Shown here piece by piece: positions 12,601 to 23,285 of a stretch of DNA of 64,000 bases. The stretch's first letter is position 1. Each line of letters begins with the position of its first letter. The translations under genes and the position numbers were made by a program. The stretch is taken from NCBI RefSeq assembly GCF_037042905.1, contig NC_087257.1, positions 15,412,001 through 15,476,000 of the forward strand, in the 5' to 3' direction. Origin of the DNA: Lytechinus pictus (taxonomy: Eukaryota; Echinodermata; Echinoidea; Temnopleuroida; Toxopneustidae). Below the pieces are notes generated by a model. The model had not been told where the DNA came from and ran no database searches. It saw only the letters and a list, made by a program, of their open reading frames with translations.

Positions 12601-14397
12601 AGAGATCACTCCCTGGATCGCTTTGACCATTCACATTCACAGTCGCAGTTGCTCTGGACTGATCCCCACTGAATCTATTCCAGGATTCATCCAGAAAAAT
12701 GACTGGGAATGGGATCGAAGAAAGATATGGGGATCGAACTTATCTCTCTACCTCTGCTTGTCGTTAGTAACTGCAGCGATTGGATCACTATGGTTGTTTT
12801 CAGAGATCACTCCCTGGATCACTTTGACCATTCACATTCACAGTCGCAGTTGCTCTGGACTGATCCCCACTGAATCTATTCCAGGATTCATCTAGAAAAA
12901 TGACTGGGAATGGGGTCGAAGAAAGATATGGGGATCGAACTTATCTCTCTACCTCTGCTTGTCGTTAGTGACTGCAGCGATTGGATCACTATGGTTGTTT
13001 TCAAAGATCACTCCCTGGATCACTTTGACCATTCACATTCACAGTTGCAGTTGCTCTGGACTGATCCCCACTGAATCTATTCCAGGATTCATCCAGAAAA
13101 ATGACTGGGAATGGGGTCGAAGAAAGATATGGGGATCGAACTTATCTCTCTACCTCTGTTTGTCGTTAGTGACTGCAGCGATTGGATCACTATGGTTGTT
13201 TTCAGAGATCACTCCCTGGATCGCTTTGACCATTCACATTCAGTCGCAGTTGCTCTGGACTGATCCCCACTGAATCTATTCCAGGATTCATCCAGAAAAA
13301 TGACTGGGAATGGGGCCGAAGAAAGATATGGGGATCGAACTTATCTCTCTACCTCTGCTTGTTGTTAGTGACTGCAGCGATTGGATCACTATGGTTGTTT
13401 TCAGAGATCACTTCCTGGATCGCTTTGACCATTCACATTCACAGTCGCAGTTGCTCTGGACTGATCCCCACTGAATCTATTCCAGGATTCATCCAGAAAA
13501 ATGACTGGGAATGGGATCGAAGAAAGATATGGGGATCGAACTTATCTCTCTACCTCTGCTTGTCGTTAGTGACTGCAGCGATTGGATCACTATGGTTGTT
13601 TTCAGAGATCACTCCCTGGATCACTTTGACCATTCACATTCACAGTCGCAGTTGCTCTGGACTGATCCCCACTGAATCTATTCCAGGATTCATCTAGAAA
13701 AATGACTGGGAATGGGGTCGAAGAAAGATATGGGGATCGAACTTATCTCTCTACCTCTGCTTGTCGTTAGTGACTGCAGCGATTGGATCACTATGGTTGT
13801 TTTCAAAGATCACTCCCTGGATCACTTTGACCATTCACATTCACAGTTGCAGTTGCTCTGGACTGATCCCCACTGAATCTATTCCAGGATTCATCCAGAA
13901 AAATGACTGGGAATGGGGTCGAAGAAAGATATGGGGATCGAACTTATCTCTCTACCTCTGTTTGTCGTTAGTGACTGCAGCGATTGGATCACTATGGTTG
14001 TTTTCAGAGATCACTCCCTGGATCGCTTTGACCATTCACATTCAGTCGCAGTTGCTCTGGACTGATCCCCACTGAATCTATTCCAGGATTCATCCAGAAA
14101 AATGACTGGGAATGGGGCCGAGGAAAGATATGGGGATCGAACTTATCTCTCTACCTCTGCTTGTTGTTAGTGACTGCAGCGATTGGATCACTATGGTTGT
14201 TTTCAGAGATCACTTCCTGGATCGCTTTGACCATTCACATTCACAGTCGCAGTTGCTCCGGACTGATCCCCACTGAATCTATTCCAGGATTCATCCAGAA
14301 AAATGACTGGGAATGGGATCGAAGAAAGATATGGGGATTGAACTTATCTCTCTACCTCTGCTTGTCGATAGTGACTGCAGTGATTGGATCACTATGG
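12601..14397. repeat. Tandem array, ~201-bp unit, 802-bp higher-order repeat
   Basis: Nine near-identical units begin at 12601, 12802, 13003, 13204, 13403, 13604, 13805, 14006 and 14205. Spacing is 201 bp, with 199 bp for the units that carry a 2-bp deletion (CATTCAGTCGC instead of CATTCACAGTCGC). Variants recur every four units: the short unit at 13204 and 14006, TCAAAGATC at 13003 and 13805, CACTTCCTGG at 13403 and 14205. The higher-order period is therefore 802 bp. Because 201 is divisible by 3, the plus strand stays open through many units; those frames are not genes. The part reading CTACCTCTGCTTGTCG and what follows matches the antisense of the 3' end of myosin exon 3. Confidence 0.95.
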
Positions 14398-14435
14398 TAG
14401 TTCAGAGCTACTCTGTACTGGTCCAAATTGATTCA

Positions 14436-14705
14436 TACCGTTTCCAGTAATTCATGTTTTTTTTTCTGCACCAGGCCCGCACTAAAACAGTCCGAGCCAC
14501 AAGCGTTCAGTAACTTCACAGCAGAGCGCCGCTACTTTCATGATCATCCAATCAAATACTCGGGCATATAATGGATGGCGCTGCTAATAGCAGTGTCAAA
14601 ATAGCACCAGTCTGGCATGGGCTACTGTAGAACGCAGCATTCATATGTACTCAACATTTTACGACTTTGCCCGGAGCTGGTCTGGACCAGCAAGTTTAAA
14701 CGGTA
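14436..14705. mobile_element. 270-bp insertion splitting an old array unit
   Basis: Ends TACCGTTT and AAACGGTA are inverted copies, flanked by TCA on both sides (14433-14435 and 14706-14708). The unit sequence before (ACTGGTCCAAATTGATTCA) continues after it (GAGGATTTGTCCAG). No open frame of note. The terminal repeat is short and the class is not recognised. Confidence 0.6.
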
Positions 14706-14793
14706 TCAGAGAGGATTTGTCCAGAAAAGTGACCGTAAATGGGGTCTAAGATTATAGAGATGGTACATGTAGATATCAACCCTACGGTCCTAC

Positions 14794-14850
14794 CTCTCTA
14801 CTTCTGCTTGACTCACATTTCTGACTATTGCAACTGGATTGCTGTGACCA
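14794..14850 (-). pseudogene. Relic copy of myosin exon 3 3' end with a donor-like site
   Basis: On the minus strand this piece reads in the exon 3 frame as VAIVRNVSQAEVE+R, against [14 protein letters not shown]+R in the real exon. One codon is missing in frame. It is followed by GAGAG|gtagga, close to the true donor AAAG|gtaggt. The 5' half of exon 3 with the P-loop and any acceptor is absent, so it cannot replace the exon. It is the best preserved exon-like piece in the array and links the array unit to the exon. Whether the donor is ever used is unknown. Confidence 0.7.
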
Positions 14851-14907
14851 TTCACAGTCGCACTGACTGGACTGCCCAAATAAATAAAATCAGGAGGAAG
14901 ATGATTT

Positions 14908-15759
14908 ATTATTAATAATATGCAACATTTATATAGCGCTTAAAGGAGAATGAAACTCTTGGAGCAAGTTAGCTTTTGTGAAAGCAGAAAAATCCAAGAA
15001 TAAGATCAACAAAAGTTTGAGTAAAATAGGACTAGCAATAGAAGAGTTATGAGCATTTGAACGTCGAGATCACTAATGCTATGGAGATCCTCTCATTGGC
15101 AATTCGACCAAGATCTATGATGTCACAGATGAACAACTCTCCCCTTTTGGACACTGAAAATATACCCCAAAACATCTCTTTTTGCTCATTCTAATCATAT
15201 GACAAACGATTCATCATAGAGAGAACACCTCACCTTGTGATAGACGAGCTATAAAAGTGAGAATATAAGTGAAATACATGTAAGTACTAAAGTAATGAGG
15301 GAGTTGTACGTGTGTGACATCACAGATCTTGGTCGCATTGCCAATGGGAGGATCTACATGGCATTAGTGATCTCAATATTCAAATGCTCATAACTTTCTT
15401 ATTATTCATTCAATCTTCCTCAAACTTTCAACAATAAGTTTCTTTGATTTTTCTCTTTGATATGGATTCAGCTGGTTTCAAGGGTTTCATTCTCCTTTAA
15501 ATAATACAAATGTTTAAAGCGCTGCATACCATTACCCCGGCTTTAGCACGGCTACCTTGATCGGGCGCGCGAGCATTCAAGGAATTCCTTCCTACTGGGT
15601 ACCCATTTACTACACCTGGGTGGAGAGTGGCAAATGTAGATTAAAAAAACGCCTTGCCAAAGGATGCGAGAGCTGCGGTGGGATTTGAAACCCGGACCTT
15701 GAACTTTGAATCCTATGGTTCAAAGTCTGGAGACTTATCCACTGAGCCACAACACCTCT
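14908..15759 (-). mobile_element. tRNA-derived SINE, interrupted by a TTAA-flanked element
   Basis: Read on the minus strand from 15759, the sequence begins with a tRNA-like head. TGGCTCAGTGG matches an RNA polymerase III A box, and about 60 nt later GGGTTTCAAATCCC resembles a B box (GGTTCRANTCC). A non-tRNA body follows, then a tail ending TATATAAATGTTGCATATTA. A 7-bp target duplication ATGATTT flanks it (14901-14907 and 15760-15766). Removing the SINE rejoins a diverged array unit. A 553-bp element is inserted in its tail at 14944-15496. The B box carries an extra T, so activity is doubtful. It is not a functional tRNA gene. Confidence 0.8.
14944..15496. mobile_element. TTAA-flanked foldback element inside the SINE
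   Basis: A 553-bp element with ends AGGAGAATGAAAC and GTTTCATTCTCCT, flanked by TTAA at 14940-14943 and 15497-15500. The two arms are inverted copies for about 200 bp; both hold blocks such as GTTATGAGCATTTGAA and CCAAGATCT-TGATGTCA. There is no coding capacity. TTAA duplication is the hallmark of piggyBac-type transposition, so this is most simply a non-autonomous relative. The family assignment is inference. Confidence 0.85.
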
Positions 15760-16021
15760 ATGATTTGTCAAGGAACTAAACTGTGAACAGGGTCTAAGAA
15801 AAATTGATAGAGATCAAGCCTATGATCTCTCTACCTCTGCTTGTCATCCCACAATGGTGACTGCAGCGATTGGATCACTATGGCCGTTCACAGAACTTTG
15901 CTCTGGACTGGTCCCCAAATGGATCGATTCCACTTCCAGGAGGATTTGTCCAGGCAGAAAAGTGACTGTGAATGTACATGAAGTCTAAGAATGGTAAAAG
16001 GATGATATAGAACAGACCTAC

Positions 16022-16115
16022 CTTTCTACCTCTGCTTGTTGACTCACATTTGTGACTGCTGCAATGTATCTCATAATGATCTTGGAGGCTTCTGTCTTCC
16101 CTGAGCCACTCTCAC
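16022..16115 (-). CDS. MYO1D: Class I myosin (myosin-Id-like), coding exon 3 (P-loop)
   Basis: This 94-nt exon runs from acceptor tatag to AAAG|gtaggt (phase 1 in, phase 2 out). It encodes G+[20 protein letters not shown] and then [10 protein letters not shown]+R. GESGSGKT is the ATP-binding Walker A loop, so this exon is essential for motor activity. Odd feature: its last ~50 nt and the following intron are homologous to the ~201-bp unit of the tandem array on its downstream side (12601-16010), so the exon sits at the edge of a repeat built from itself. The functional copy keeps frame and both splice sites; most array copies do not. Confidence 0.93.
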
Positions 16116-16615
16116 CTATATTAGAAAATAAAGGAATAAACAAAAATAACTACTAAAACTCCCAAAGTAAATTGTAACTTTGCCTTAATATCCAGCATTG
16201 TCAAATTTATGGGCCTCCTACATGAAGTAGGTCCACAACAAATAACTTTAACAATTCAAACTCTTGTAAATTCATGAATAGTAAAAGTGGCATTTTTATC
16301 AGATGTTTCTATACAGTTTTGACATACATGTATTTACATGCTTAAAACTAAGTCCTAGGTTACATGGCTGACGTCTTAATACAAATAATTAAATGTTCAC
16401 CGTCCTAGGTTACATGGCTGACGTCTTAATAATTATAAACCTACACTGTAAATGACGAGAAATTTCTGCTCACTTCGTCACTCTTTGAATAAACTATCTT
16501 AAATTCTACCAAATAGAGTGTTTGATTTTTATGTTCAGTAAAGTGTGAACTTTATAAATATTTCCATCTAACTTCATCATTTCCATAACTTGCTGCGAGT
16601 AGGCCTATTAGGTCT

Positions 16616-16720
16616 GGGGGCTTTTCATAAAGCTGTTCGTAAGTTAAGAGCGACTTTAAGAACGACTGGTGAACCTTTCTTATGCGCTAAACCATCGCCA
16701 ATTGTGTATACCATTTACCA
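16616..16720. mobile_element. Half-copy of the TTAAGAGCGACTTTAAGAACG foldback family
   Basis: It starts in CTTTTCATAAAGCTGTTCG and runs through GCGACTTTAAGAACGACTGG to GCGCTAAACCATCGCCAA, then loses the second arm. It spans the centre of the element uninterrupted and therefore serves as an empty-site paralogue for the insertion at 27998-28754. Confidence 0.7.
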
Positions 16721-17056
16721 CAAGAAATTCTGAATCTTTAATGACCTCATTTGATCTAATTGGGAAAGGTGGGTTTGACCAGTTTTCTTTGATACTGAGG
16801 CATTTCTTAGTTGAACCTGGAGTACATAAAAAAAGATTTCTATTTAAAACAGCTCTCTATTCTTTAGTCTAATGCCTGCATCATCCCATTTCCACTTTGC
16901 CTAATATCATTTTGCACTTTGCCAAAATAAAATTTTGTTCAACAGTTCATCTCATTTCTATTCATATAGGCCTAGACTACAGTCGGCTAGTGGAGGTGGC
17001 TATTAGATGAAACATGATTTATCTCGATTGGACTGTAACACTGAACTATTCAAACA

Positions 17057-17532
17057 AGGTGGTTTCAAACCGCCTCGATCATGAGAATCCCCGTTAAATT
17101 ACGATAACCTTTTTAGGCTAAAAAATACCTATTAATTATTCCTGCATTCACACCGTCCCGAAACATACCCTACGGAATAAGTTCCTGAAGTTACGTGCAT
17201 GCGCATTATGGTCTGATAAGCAAGCAAGGCGCGAGATTCAAAATCACTAGCTTAGCAGCCACCCAAGGCGCCCACGCCCAACTACACATTAGGCTAAAAG
17301 ATCCCGTAATTGCTTTCACATTGCCAAAATACCTGCGACCTTGGAAAAATCCCAGCAAAAGTTCTCGAAATTTTGACAAGTACCTACTATTTAGGGGGTA
17401 TTTTCTTTCGGGAAGATTACGCATAATTTCCTTTCACTTTGCCAATATTACCTGGTATTTTCTGATCGGGGTAAATTTTCCGATCAGAAAATACCTGGAA
17501 CTGACGAACTTCGAGGCGGTCTGAAACCACCT
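17057..17532. mobile_element. 476-bp inverted-repeat element with ACA target duplication
   Basis: Ends AGGTGGTTTCAAACCGCCTC and the complement of AGGTGGTTTCAGACCGCCTC are near-perfect inverted copies. ACA flanks both ends (17054-17056, 17533-17535). The interior holds a strong hairpin near 17455-17495 (ATTTTCTGATCGG and its complement). No coding capacity. Confidence 0.8.
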
Positions 17533-17837
17533 ACAGACATCTTTAGTGTAATTGCCTAGATCATCTCATTTCCACTTTGCCTATAAATTAAATATAATTT
17601 TGCACTTTGTAAAAAGAAATTCAGGATAATTAATCTCAATTCTATTCATATAGACTACATGGAGCTGGTTTATCTAGCACCGCCAGATGAAATGTGAAAG
17701 AACTGGAAATTAGATCATCCCCCTACATAAAAAAAAATTATAAAAAGAATTGCAGCAAATGGCAATTAGACCATTACATAGATTAGACCATGTGGGAGGA
17801 GTCCAATTGGAAAGTAGACAAAAGTAGGTATGATGGT

Positions 17838-18290
17838 GGGCCCCAAGTCTGCGCACCTAACAATTTGAGTTAAGATTTCACATGAATTTCTTCTTATTTC
17901 ACAAAATCTTTCAGTTAATAAGGTTCCTTATATTATCATGAGTAAGTGTACCAAATTTCTCATTGAAAAATGAAAGAAAATATAGGATTTTCGTGAAAAA
18001 ACCTCGGGCAGTCATTTTCAGATTGAAAAAAAAAATGGTACCCCATGTCTGCGCACTCATTCACTTTGCACACGATTCGGGGATTTTGATGAGAAAGGCT
18101 GCATTTTGAGGCCGTCACATGAAATGCCGAAATTTCATTATTTTTCCACCATTTTGAGTCAGATTTTTTAATGAATACCTGTCTATGTATTGCATGTGTA
18201 AAGTCTGTGTTCGTTGCGTATCTTCTTTTACTAGAATCGCGCAAATACGCGTGTGCGCAGACAAGGGGGACTGCGCAGACTTGGGGGAAC
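17838..18290. mobile_element. Inverted-repeat element with AGTCTGCGCA ends
   Basis: GGGCCCCAAGTCTGCGCAC at the left and CTGCGCAGACTTGGGGG at the right are inverted copies. A third copy of the motif, CCCCATGTCTGCGCAC, is inside near 18040. No clear target duplication. Confidence 0.55.
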
Positions 18291-18559
18291 TTGCCATACA
18301 GTACACCAAGCGGCATTTCTACCATGGTGTTACCATGGATCCTACACCATGCTCTAGCATGTATTCCTGTCTCATTTCCTGTAGCCTTGGCCCTTCTTCC
18401 CTTGTCAAATCAAGAAGGCATTGGTCAAATTCAGTGGGTCAATCAATATTGGATTGAGGCAGACTAATTGTGGAAGAAGTGCTTTTAATATTCAAACAAT
18501 GCTTTTCATCTACAATAGCCTACAGGGGAATGCAATCGTCTGATTTTTTTTATTCATCT

Positions 18560-18950
18560 ATCTATCCATCCACCCAACCTCCCATCCATCCATCCACCCG
18601 TCCGTCCGTCCGTCCGTCCATCCATCCATCAATCCATCCATCCACCCGTCCGTCCATCCATCCATTCACCCGTCCGTCCATCCATCCATCCATCCATCCA
18701 TCCATCCATCCATCCATCCATCCATCCATCCATAAATCCATCCATCCATCCATCCATCCATCCATCCATCCATCCATCCATCCATCCATCCATCCATCCA
18801 TCCATCCATCCATCCATCCATCCATCCATCCATCCATCCATCCATCCACCCACCCACCCATCCATCACCCACCCACCCACCCACCCATCCATCCATCACC
18901 CACCCATCCATCCATCCACCCATCCATTCATCCATCCATCCATCCAATCA
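18560..18950. repeat. ATCC tetranucleotide microsatellite
   Basis: Nearly 400 bp of (ATCC)n with variant stretches (CCGT, CACC) at both ends. All frames across it give IHPS or WMDG repeats and are artefacts. Confidence 0.97.
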
Positions 18951-20488
18951 TTCCTCCATTCACCAACCTATCCATTCCTACTGTTATCAAACACTGTGGT
19001 AGAACAGTGTAATGAAACTGCATATCAATCATTTTTAGTTTAAAAAAAAATATTTCAAACAAAAAATTTAGAATTGTATATAAATATATATATGTAGGCC
19101 TAAATATACAGTACATTGTGCAGCATTATCAAATACTGACTTTGCACGTAAACCGGATAGTGAACCCTGTCTCGTTGATTTAATTGGCTTCCAAAATTAA
19201 TACTACATCATTTAGTTTACAGTCAGAAGCCCTGCTTTCAATTGTGATGAGCATTTGCAAAAATTATGAAACGTTTCAGTCAAATTTTGCTTCTGCCCAT
19301 CACAACTGAGCCAGAGAAATTATACAGTGTAGGCATACATGTAGTAAATGACAGCATCGATGTGTAGGCCAAGCTAACCTTTTCATTATTTTGAAGGTCA
19401 TAAATTGTACATGTAGTGTTTTCTACATTCTAAAAGGTTCAACAACTCGAAGTCAAACTGAATTAAAACCAATGAATAATTTTGAACAAAAATAAAGAAC
19501 AGTCAATCATGTCTCTGCCATTGCCAGAATACATGTATAAGTTCTAAAAATTTTCAAAAACTTTGATAATCTCTTCAAACCAGTACTTCCATTGAAGATT
19601 ATGTCTGATTATTTATCTATTTGACAGAACTATTTTGAAATTGAGCCCAGTACCTCTAGGTGCAAATATGCTTAAATTCAGAGAAATACAGCACTGGAAC
19701 TAAATTTAAACTTAAAAACCTGCAAAAGTCATAATCACAATTGTGTTTAATATATTAGTAAAAAGATTATCATAATATATTCTGTTATTCTTTTTTAATG
19801 TAATGTTTATTGACGGTGCCAATCCAAAGGAGTCTGGGAATCCACAGACTAATACCCTTTTGGGTGGATTTCCATACAAATTTGTCCTTGATTGGGACTA
19901 ATAAAAACTATTTGTCCTTGATTCTTACCTGCTCCTCATTCACACTACCATTTTTTTTAAATGCATAATAGAATATATTTATATTACCAGTAGCTGGACA
20001 TCTACAATGTACATGTATTGCAGGGGCCAGGGAACCAGGGGGGGGGGGAGCTGGGGGCTGAACCCCCCCTCCACCTTTTTTCCAAAATCGTATACAAAAA
20101 TGTAAACATGACCATCTGATTGTGACTTTTTGCATGGTTAGCCCCCCCCCCCCCCCACTTTCAAAACTGTTCCCTGTTCCGTGTAATAAGAATCATCTGG
20201 TGATCAGCTTCATTTCATATTTGGCGCTATATTGATTTAAAATTGGCCAAACACCAACACCAAAAGGTCAACACTGAACTTGAAATTTCTCAATGAAAGG
20301 GAGGGGCTCATTATGCGCAAGCTTTCATGATGTCCATTTGACAACACATAAACATACAAGTACATTCTGAATTTCAAGGATTTAGAATAAACCCTGATCG
20401 GCCGTGAATAGGGACTAGCCGAATATCATATTTAGATTTAAACTCTGTGGATTTAATAAATGTAAAGCTAGAATGTTTACATAATATT

Positions 20489-20620
20489 GACTGGCCTTGA
20501 GGGGAACATCAAATATGTCGCCCGCAACAGAATCATATTGGCCCGAGTATTTAGAGTCGAGGGCAATATGGTTCTTTTATTAAAGGGCAACATATTTGAT
20601 GTTTCCCGAAAGAGCCAGTC
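20489..20620. mobile_element. 132-bp hairpin element
   Basis: Arms GACTGGCCTTGAGGGGAACA and its imperfect complement ending GAGCCAGTC enclose a second inner stem (CATCAAATATGT / ACATATTTGATG). ATT flanks both sides. It could form one long stem. Confidence 0.6.
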
Positions 20621-23076
20621 ATTATTATTATTACCTGAGGCTGTATAATTTTCAAGCTATTATTTGGAACAATTGTTTGCTTATCACTACTTCTGATTTC
20701 AGGTTATCCACGAACTTAGCGAAGTAGCCCTTAATAAGCAATTGTGACGTAAATTGTTACTTTGCAGTCGCGCATCATGCATGAAGCGCACATACACTTA
20801 ACACGTAGAAATCTACAATGCGTTGGTTCATAAACTGGTTCCAGACAGATTTTTCGAATACTGAAATTATCGATCAAAATCGGCTCCTACTGTGCAAGCG
20901 CGTTAGCAGAAATATGGCCAATATTGCCTTCTAGTGTTTTGTACAGGATTCCTATGGGCAAAGCCTGGGGAGGACAACATGGCAAATGTTTTATACCTCG
21001 TTGGTCTCAGATTGAACGTAGCGAGCGAAATATGATATTTATTTATCTACTAAAATGCCTTGTATAGGTAATAATTGAATATAAATCTATTCTAGACTTA
21101 AAAGCTATTCTTTAAGATTAGAAATAAATCCAATATTACGCTGGTCCCTATTACCACATTTATATTGTTTATGTGCGTAGATTCAAAGGTAAATACTAGC
21201 GTAAATGTCCATTTTTAGTGGCTGACACTAAAAGTGACAGTAACATGAATTTATTCTCCATGCCGATAATCCCTAGTGTATAATATATTTCCCCTAGTGT
21301 GGATGGGGTCTAATAAAGCCTATTTGTCCTTGATTCTGTCTAATTTGATCAATACCGACACCAGCCTACGAAACAAACAGGTGCAGTGATGCACACATGA
21401 CATTGCTGATTAATACCGGTGGTCATGGATAAAAATGTGAGAGTTTATTCAATACGTTATTGATATTTATAGAACCTGCTAATTATTTTGACCAACTCAG
21501 TCTTATGAAGTGCCTTCTTTGTGACTATGTGGATTCTGATATTATTTAAACCTATTATTTAAAATTAGTTTTTGCTATTTTCAAAACAAAAAATAAAGAA
21601 TGTTTTATTTCAATTCTAAAGCCATGTTTTAATACTTGAAAATTTTATTCAAGGGACAAGCCTATATGCATCAAACATTTTTTTAAATACAATGCTTTGT
21701 GCCAACATGGATGGTGTATTTTTATCAGCAAATCTAACACTTAATATTTTGCATACATGTTGAATAAAAAATAAACCCAACAAAGTCATTCCGTTAAAAA
21801 GTATTATATCTAAGTGTAACCAAAGTTTAATATTGTTTGTACATTGTAATACACTGTTGAAAATAAAGAAAGAAATGAAACTATGAAGTCTGTATCAGTG
21901 AGTAAAGTCTGACATTTCTGGAAATCAGAGATACATGTAAGAATTCCATGAATCATTAACCTACATACATGTACATGTTTATGGGTATCAAATATTCTGT
22001 ATGATATCAAGAGGTTGATAATGACTGTGTAAAGTCCAAAATATTAATAATCCATCCAGGCAGCATATGAATAATTGCCCATCGATGACAAGACACAGGT
22101 GTGTAATATTTACACCCATGATGGGTGTGTTCATTGTTGATTTTCAAATTTAAACAGCAACATGAATCATGATTGGAAACGTAAAACATGGATATATAAT
22201 GACAAAGTGTGTGTCCAATGTCCCCCATTCCCGGTCATACAATGTATTTCAGATCGCGATTCAGAGGAAAATTTAATAAAAGCCGAAAAAAGGTATGTTT
22301 GGAAACGCGATCAGCTCTGATTTTGCGACCTTCAGCATCGAGAATGTGACACTGAACATGATCAAGTTTTGAAAAGTCTTTATATTTTCTCTTGCACTGG
22401 TGGAAGCCTACACAAGCATGTGTTGCTCCATGTACGCCCTAGGCACAACGGAGCTGTGTGGTCCAATCAGAGATACTATTAAAGCGCTGTATCATACATG
22501 TATGCTTGTCTGGGTTAGGCAGAATAGTTGGCCAGTGCAAACACGAAAAAGTATAGTACAGAGTTTACTAAGGATAGTATGTAGGGTTAATGATAGTCCG
22601 GGGTTTAGAAACCATCATGAGAAAAGGGTATTTGGTTACAATGTACGACAGAAGTGTTTAATATAGCATTCATCTTTTTAATATTGCACTCAGTGTGGCA
22701 AACAGGTAGAGTTCTGAAGGTGCAAATTCTAATAGTGGTTCAGAGCAGGACACCAATGTTCCACCTTAAATTCTTCCTACATGTAAATGTACATATGAAA
22801 AGAATTTTAAAACTTAAAAGCTCACAAATTGAACACTCCCCAATGGCCCAAAACCTATATTTCTGCATCAGTGCTTTATCTATGTTTTTTTCTAATATTT
22901 CAAAATTTGATAAATTTTTGGTTGTTGATTTATTCTCAATTTTAAAATTTTCGCCCAAAGAATGGATGGTCAAAACTCAAATATAATTTTGTTATCTTTT
23001 TGTTTTTCAATATAATATCTGTGGTTTCAATTTATTATTTTTAATAAAATAATGAATACTGTACAATTTACAATAC

Positions 23077-23285
23077 CTGATATAACAATACATGTGTCCC
23101 TGGCTCTCCTTTTCATTGACTTGTACGCAGCGTCTGCAATGGCAAATATATGAGGGGGCCGTTCGTAGATCTCCCGCCCTCTGTAGTCATTAACCTGCTC
23201 ATCTCCGTAAATGTTGACAGTTCTGTATGGGTTGATGGATACCACTACTTCTCCGATGTATGTGTAGATGCGCCCCTTTTGGAAT
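23077..23285 (-). CDS. MYO1D: Class I myosin (myosin-Id-like), coding exon 2
   Basis: This 209-nt exon follows an acceptor ending ctcag and ends TCAG|gtattg (phase 2 in, phase 1 out). It encodes about 70 residues of the motor N-terminal subdomain: [20 protein letters not shown], then the class I signature [18 protein letters not shown], and ends DTCIVIS with a split Gly leading into the P-loop. The residues match the myosin-I consensus closely with no stops or gaps. It sits about 11.8 kb downstream of exon 1 and 7 kb upstream of exon 3. The ATP-site loop begins at its 3' edge, as in other class I myosins. Confidence 0.93.

Larger units (their letters stand above)
9442..16021 (-). other. Myosin intron 3
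   Basis: This intron runs between the exon 3 donor (gtaggt at 16021) and the exon 4 acceptor. It contains a 449-bp foldback element (9895-10343), a nested element pair (10668-11405), a small inverted-repeat element near 12151-12382, and the exon-3-derived tandem array with its insertions (12601-16010). No other coding exon was recognised. Confidence 0.7.
14398..16021. repeat. Diverged, interrupted units of the same array up to exon 3
   Basis: Older copies of the 201-bp unit continue towards exon 3. One runs from about 14398 to 14900, split by a 270-bp insertion. One runs from about 14794 into 15900, split by a SINE. One reaches from about 15831 into exon 3 itself. The shared blocks are CTCTGGACTGGTCCCC, a block ending GGATTTGTCCAG, AAAAGTGAC-TG-GAAT, and CTACCTCTGCTTGT. 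The CTACC block at 15831 is 195 bp from the same block inside the exon at 16026, which is the unit length. Identity falls towards the exon while the distal units are almost uniform. Confidence 0.8.
16116..23076 (-). other. Myosin intron 2
   Basis: This 7-kb intron holds a half-copy of a foldback element (16616-16720), a 476-bp inverted-repeat element (17057-17532), an element with ends related to AGTCTGCGCA (about 17838-18290), a long ATCC tetranucleotide microsatellite (18560-18950), a 132-bp hairpin (20489-20620), and two direct copies of a motif containing TATTTGTCCTTGATTCT about 1.4 kb apart (near 19910 and 21322). No exon was recognised. Confidence 0.7.

Noticed and set aside
12601-14397. 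CRISPR-like or centromeric array
   Set aside because: Repeats are directly adjacent with no unique spacers, the genome is eukaryotic, and the array sits in an intron with its source exon at the edge.
12623-14400. Series of identical plus-strand frames (about 67-residue repeats) as a repeat protein gene
   Set aside because: They arise because the 201-bp array unit is a multiple of three. They break at each 2-bp deletion unit, and the unit is antisense to a myosin exon and intron.
15660-15759. A tRNA gene on the minus strand
   Set aside because: A- and B-box-like motifs are present, but the B box has an extra base, the acceptor stem is not formed, and the region continues into a SINE body with a target duplication.
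18470-19012. IHPS-repeat or WMDG-repeat proteins
   Set aside because: Translation of an ATCC microsatellite in all frames; no start context, domain or splice signal.
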